A DNA stretch of 64,000 bases from Scortum barcoo (lineage: Eukaryota > Chordata > Actinopteri > Centrarchiformes > Terapontidae): positions 4,630,153-4,694,152 of the forward strand of contig CM041531.1 in assembly GCA_023238725.1 (NCBI GenBank), read 5' to 3'. Shown one piece after another: positions 63,026-64,000 of this stretch (position 1 is its first letter; every line of letters starts with the position of its first letter). The translations under genes were made by a program, and so were the position numbers. The notes beneath the pieces were generated by a model, which saw only the letters and a list, made by a program, of their open reading frames with translations, was not told the DNA's origin and searched no databases.

Positions 63026-64000
63026 TTAAGTCTCTTCCTCTCTCCTGGTCCTGGTCCTCCAGGTCACAGCGACATGACAACAGCACAGAGGACCACCAGC
63101 AGCCCGCTGAGCAGAGACCACCTCCCTTTGTAGAAGGTGGAGTGGATCCCAAAGGGCTCTCTGTACATTAGAAGAGTTTTGGTTGTTGACACACACTGCA
63201 CATCTGACAGCCGAATAACTGCACACCAATACTCCCCAGAGTGTGCCAGTGAGGCATTAGAGATAACCAAGCTTGCATTGAGGTGTGATGGTCACTCCAC
63301 TCAGGTTCAGTTTTGACTTTCCAGGAATTACACCAACGGTTCTGCCCCCTGTTTGGTTTGACTTGATGAACCAAAAGTGGTCGCAGATCCTCTCCCACAT
63401 CTCTGCATCTGAGAGTGACCTCGTCTCCCTCTGAGAAGAGCTCTACAACAGGCGGGCCAAATGTGGGACACACCACGAGCCAAAAACTTTGCGTGCTCTC
63501 AAAGGTTTCACAGGTGTACCAACCTGAGTGACTCAGTGTTAGCGATGGAAATGACAGCGAGTAGTTCCGGCCAACCACAGTGTAGGAATTTGATTCTGAA
63601 CCAGATTTCTTCCAAAGTGGAGGCTGGTCATCATTGAAATCAGTAACATTGCACTGCAACTCAGCCGACTCTTCCACCAAGTGGTAGATAATCTCTGGTA
63701 ATGGGAATAAGTATACAGAGTGACTGCTGACACACTTGCTGTTGGTTCATCACCAGACACGTGTACTTGGTAAAGACTCTTGTGCTGAAGTTGGATACAT
63801 GAAGCACTGATGTGTTTTTCACACTGTCCATTGCTAATATTGTACTGTCCCAAAACCCTCCTTTTACTGCATCTTTCTTATATCTATGCACACTTTTAAG
63901 CCACATGATATCCAGATTATCAGCCGCTCCCTCACACGGTATGTCCACTTCTCCTCCAAGTGTCACTGAAATATCTTTGGGTTCTATTTATTGTACTACA
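63026..64000 (-). CDS. Four-Ig-domain membrane protein, copy F, 5' end outside window
   Basis: Stop at 63026. Visible are the tail, transmembrane helix, domain 4 (type-2 variant IRLSDVQCVSTT), domain 3 and most of domain 2 (GGEVDIPCEGAADNLDIMWL). The signal peptide and domain 1 lie beyond the window. Domain 3 to early domain 4 is open over 170 codons (63680-63168) apart from local shifts. Frame breaks are scattered: two extra bases near 63075 (GACATGACAA against GACGACAA), one near 63285, one or two near 63380 and others in domain 2. It belongs to the same subtype as copy D. Confidence 0.65.

Larger units (their letters stand above)
51560..64000. repeat. Segmental duplication unit, second copy
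   Basis: Aligns with 33650-49100: Z2 with Z1, Ig copy E with C, Y3 with Y2, Ig copy F with D. A deletion of about 3.1 kb in Y3 and scattered small inserts in Z2 are the main differences. It continues beyond the window. Confidence 0.85.

Overview
The window is vertebrate nuclear DNA, almost certainly from a ray-finned (percomorph-type) fish. It carries most of a GLG1 orthologue with GT-AG introns. Its introns and flanks hold teleost-style mobile elements: Rex3-like RTE LINEs with GGAT-type tails, a Tc1/mariner copy, CR1/L2/Rex1-type LINE tails and solo LTRs. There are also many CA microsatellites and AT-rich intergenic DNA. No bacterial features, rRNA, tRNA or CRISPR arrays were seen.

Left third (1-19.6 kb): the 3' three quarters of GLG1 (Golgi apparatus protein 1 / ESL-1 / cysteine-rich FGF receptor), plus strand. 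I can place 22 coding exons (2551-17068), all in frame, encoding 923 residues that include the whole C-terminus, the transmembrane helix and the short cytoplasmic tail. The first ~256 residues lie upstream of the window. An in-phase 18-nt candidate microexon lies at 9334-9351. The introns hold a Tc1 copy without most of its transposase gene, two Rex3-like LINE remnants in opposite orientations, and a ~350-bp polypyrimidine tract. A ~2.5-kb 3' UTR ends near 19.55 kb.

Right two thirds (19.75-64 kb): a segmentally duplicated array on the minus strand, tail-to-tail with GLG1. It has six copies (A-F) of one gene. Read across copies, that gene encodes a signal peptide, four Ig-like domains, a transmembrane helix and a ~10-residue tail, with no sign of introns. 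I do not recognise it as a named family. The copies alternate between two spacer types: Y (about 6.5 kb) and Z (about 4.3 kb, with a solo LTR, a LINE 3' end and a possible small two-exon gene). The order is A-Y-B-Z-C-Y-D-Z-E-Y(deleted)-F, so the higher-order repeat is about 18 kb: 33.65-49.1 kb is repeated at 51.56-64.0 kb. Copy B is doubly truncated, copy A is shredded with LINE fragments, and C and E are closest to intact.

Caveat: the single-copy GLG1 exons contain no frameshift, but the array is full of 1-5 bp indels. Many look like both variants of a paralogous difference kept side by side, and spacer Z2 contains short pieces of spacer Y in collinear order. This looks like an assembly consensus that merged paralogues or haplotypes, so most frameshifts in the Ig genes may not be real.
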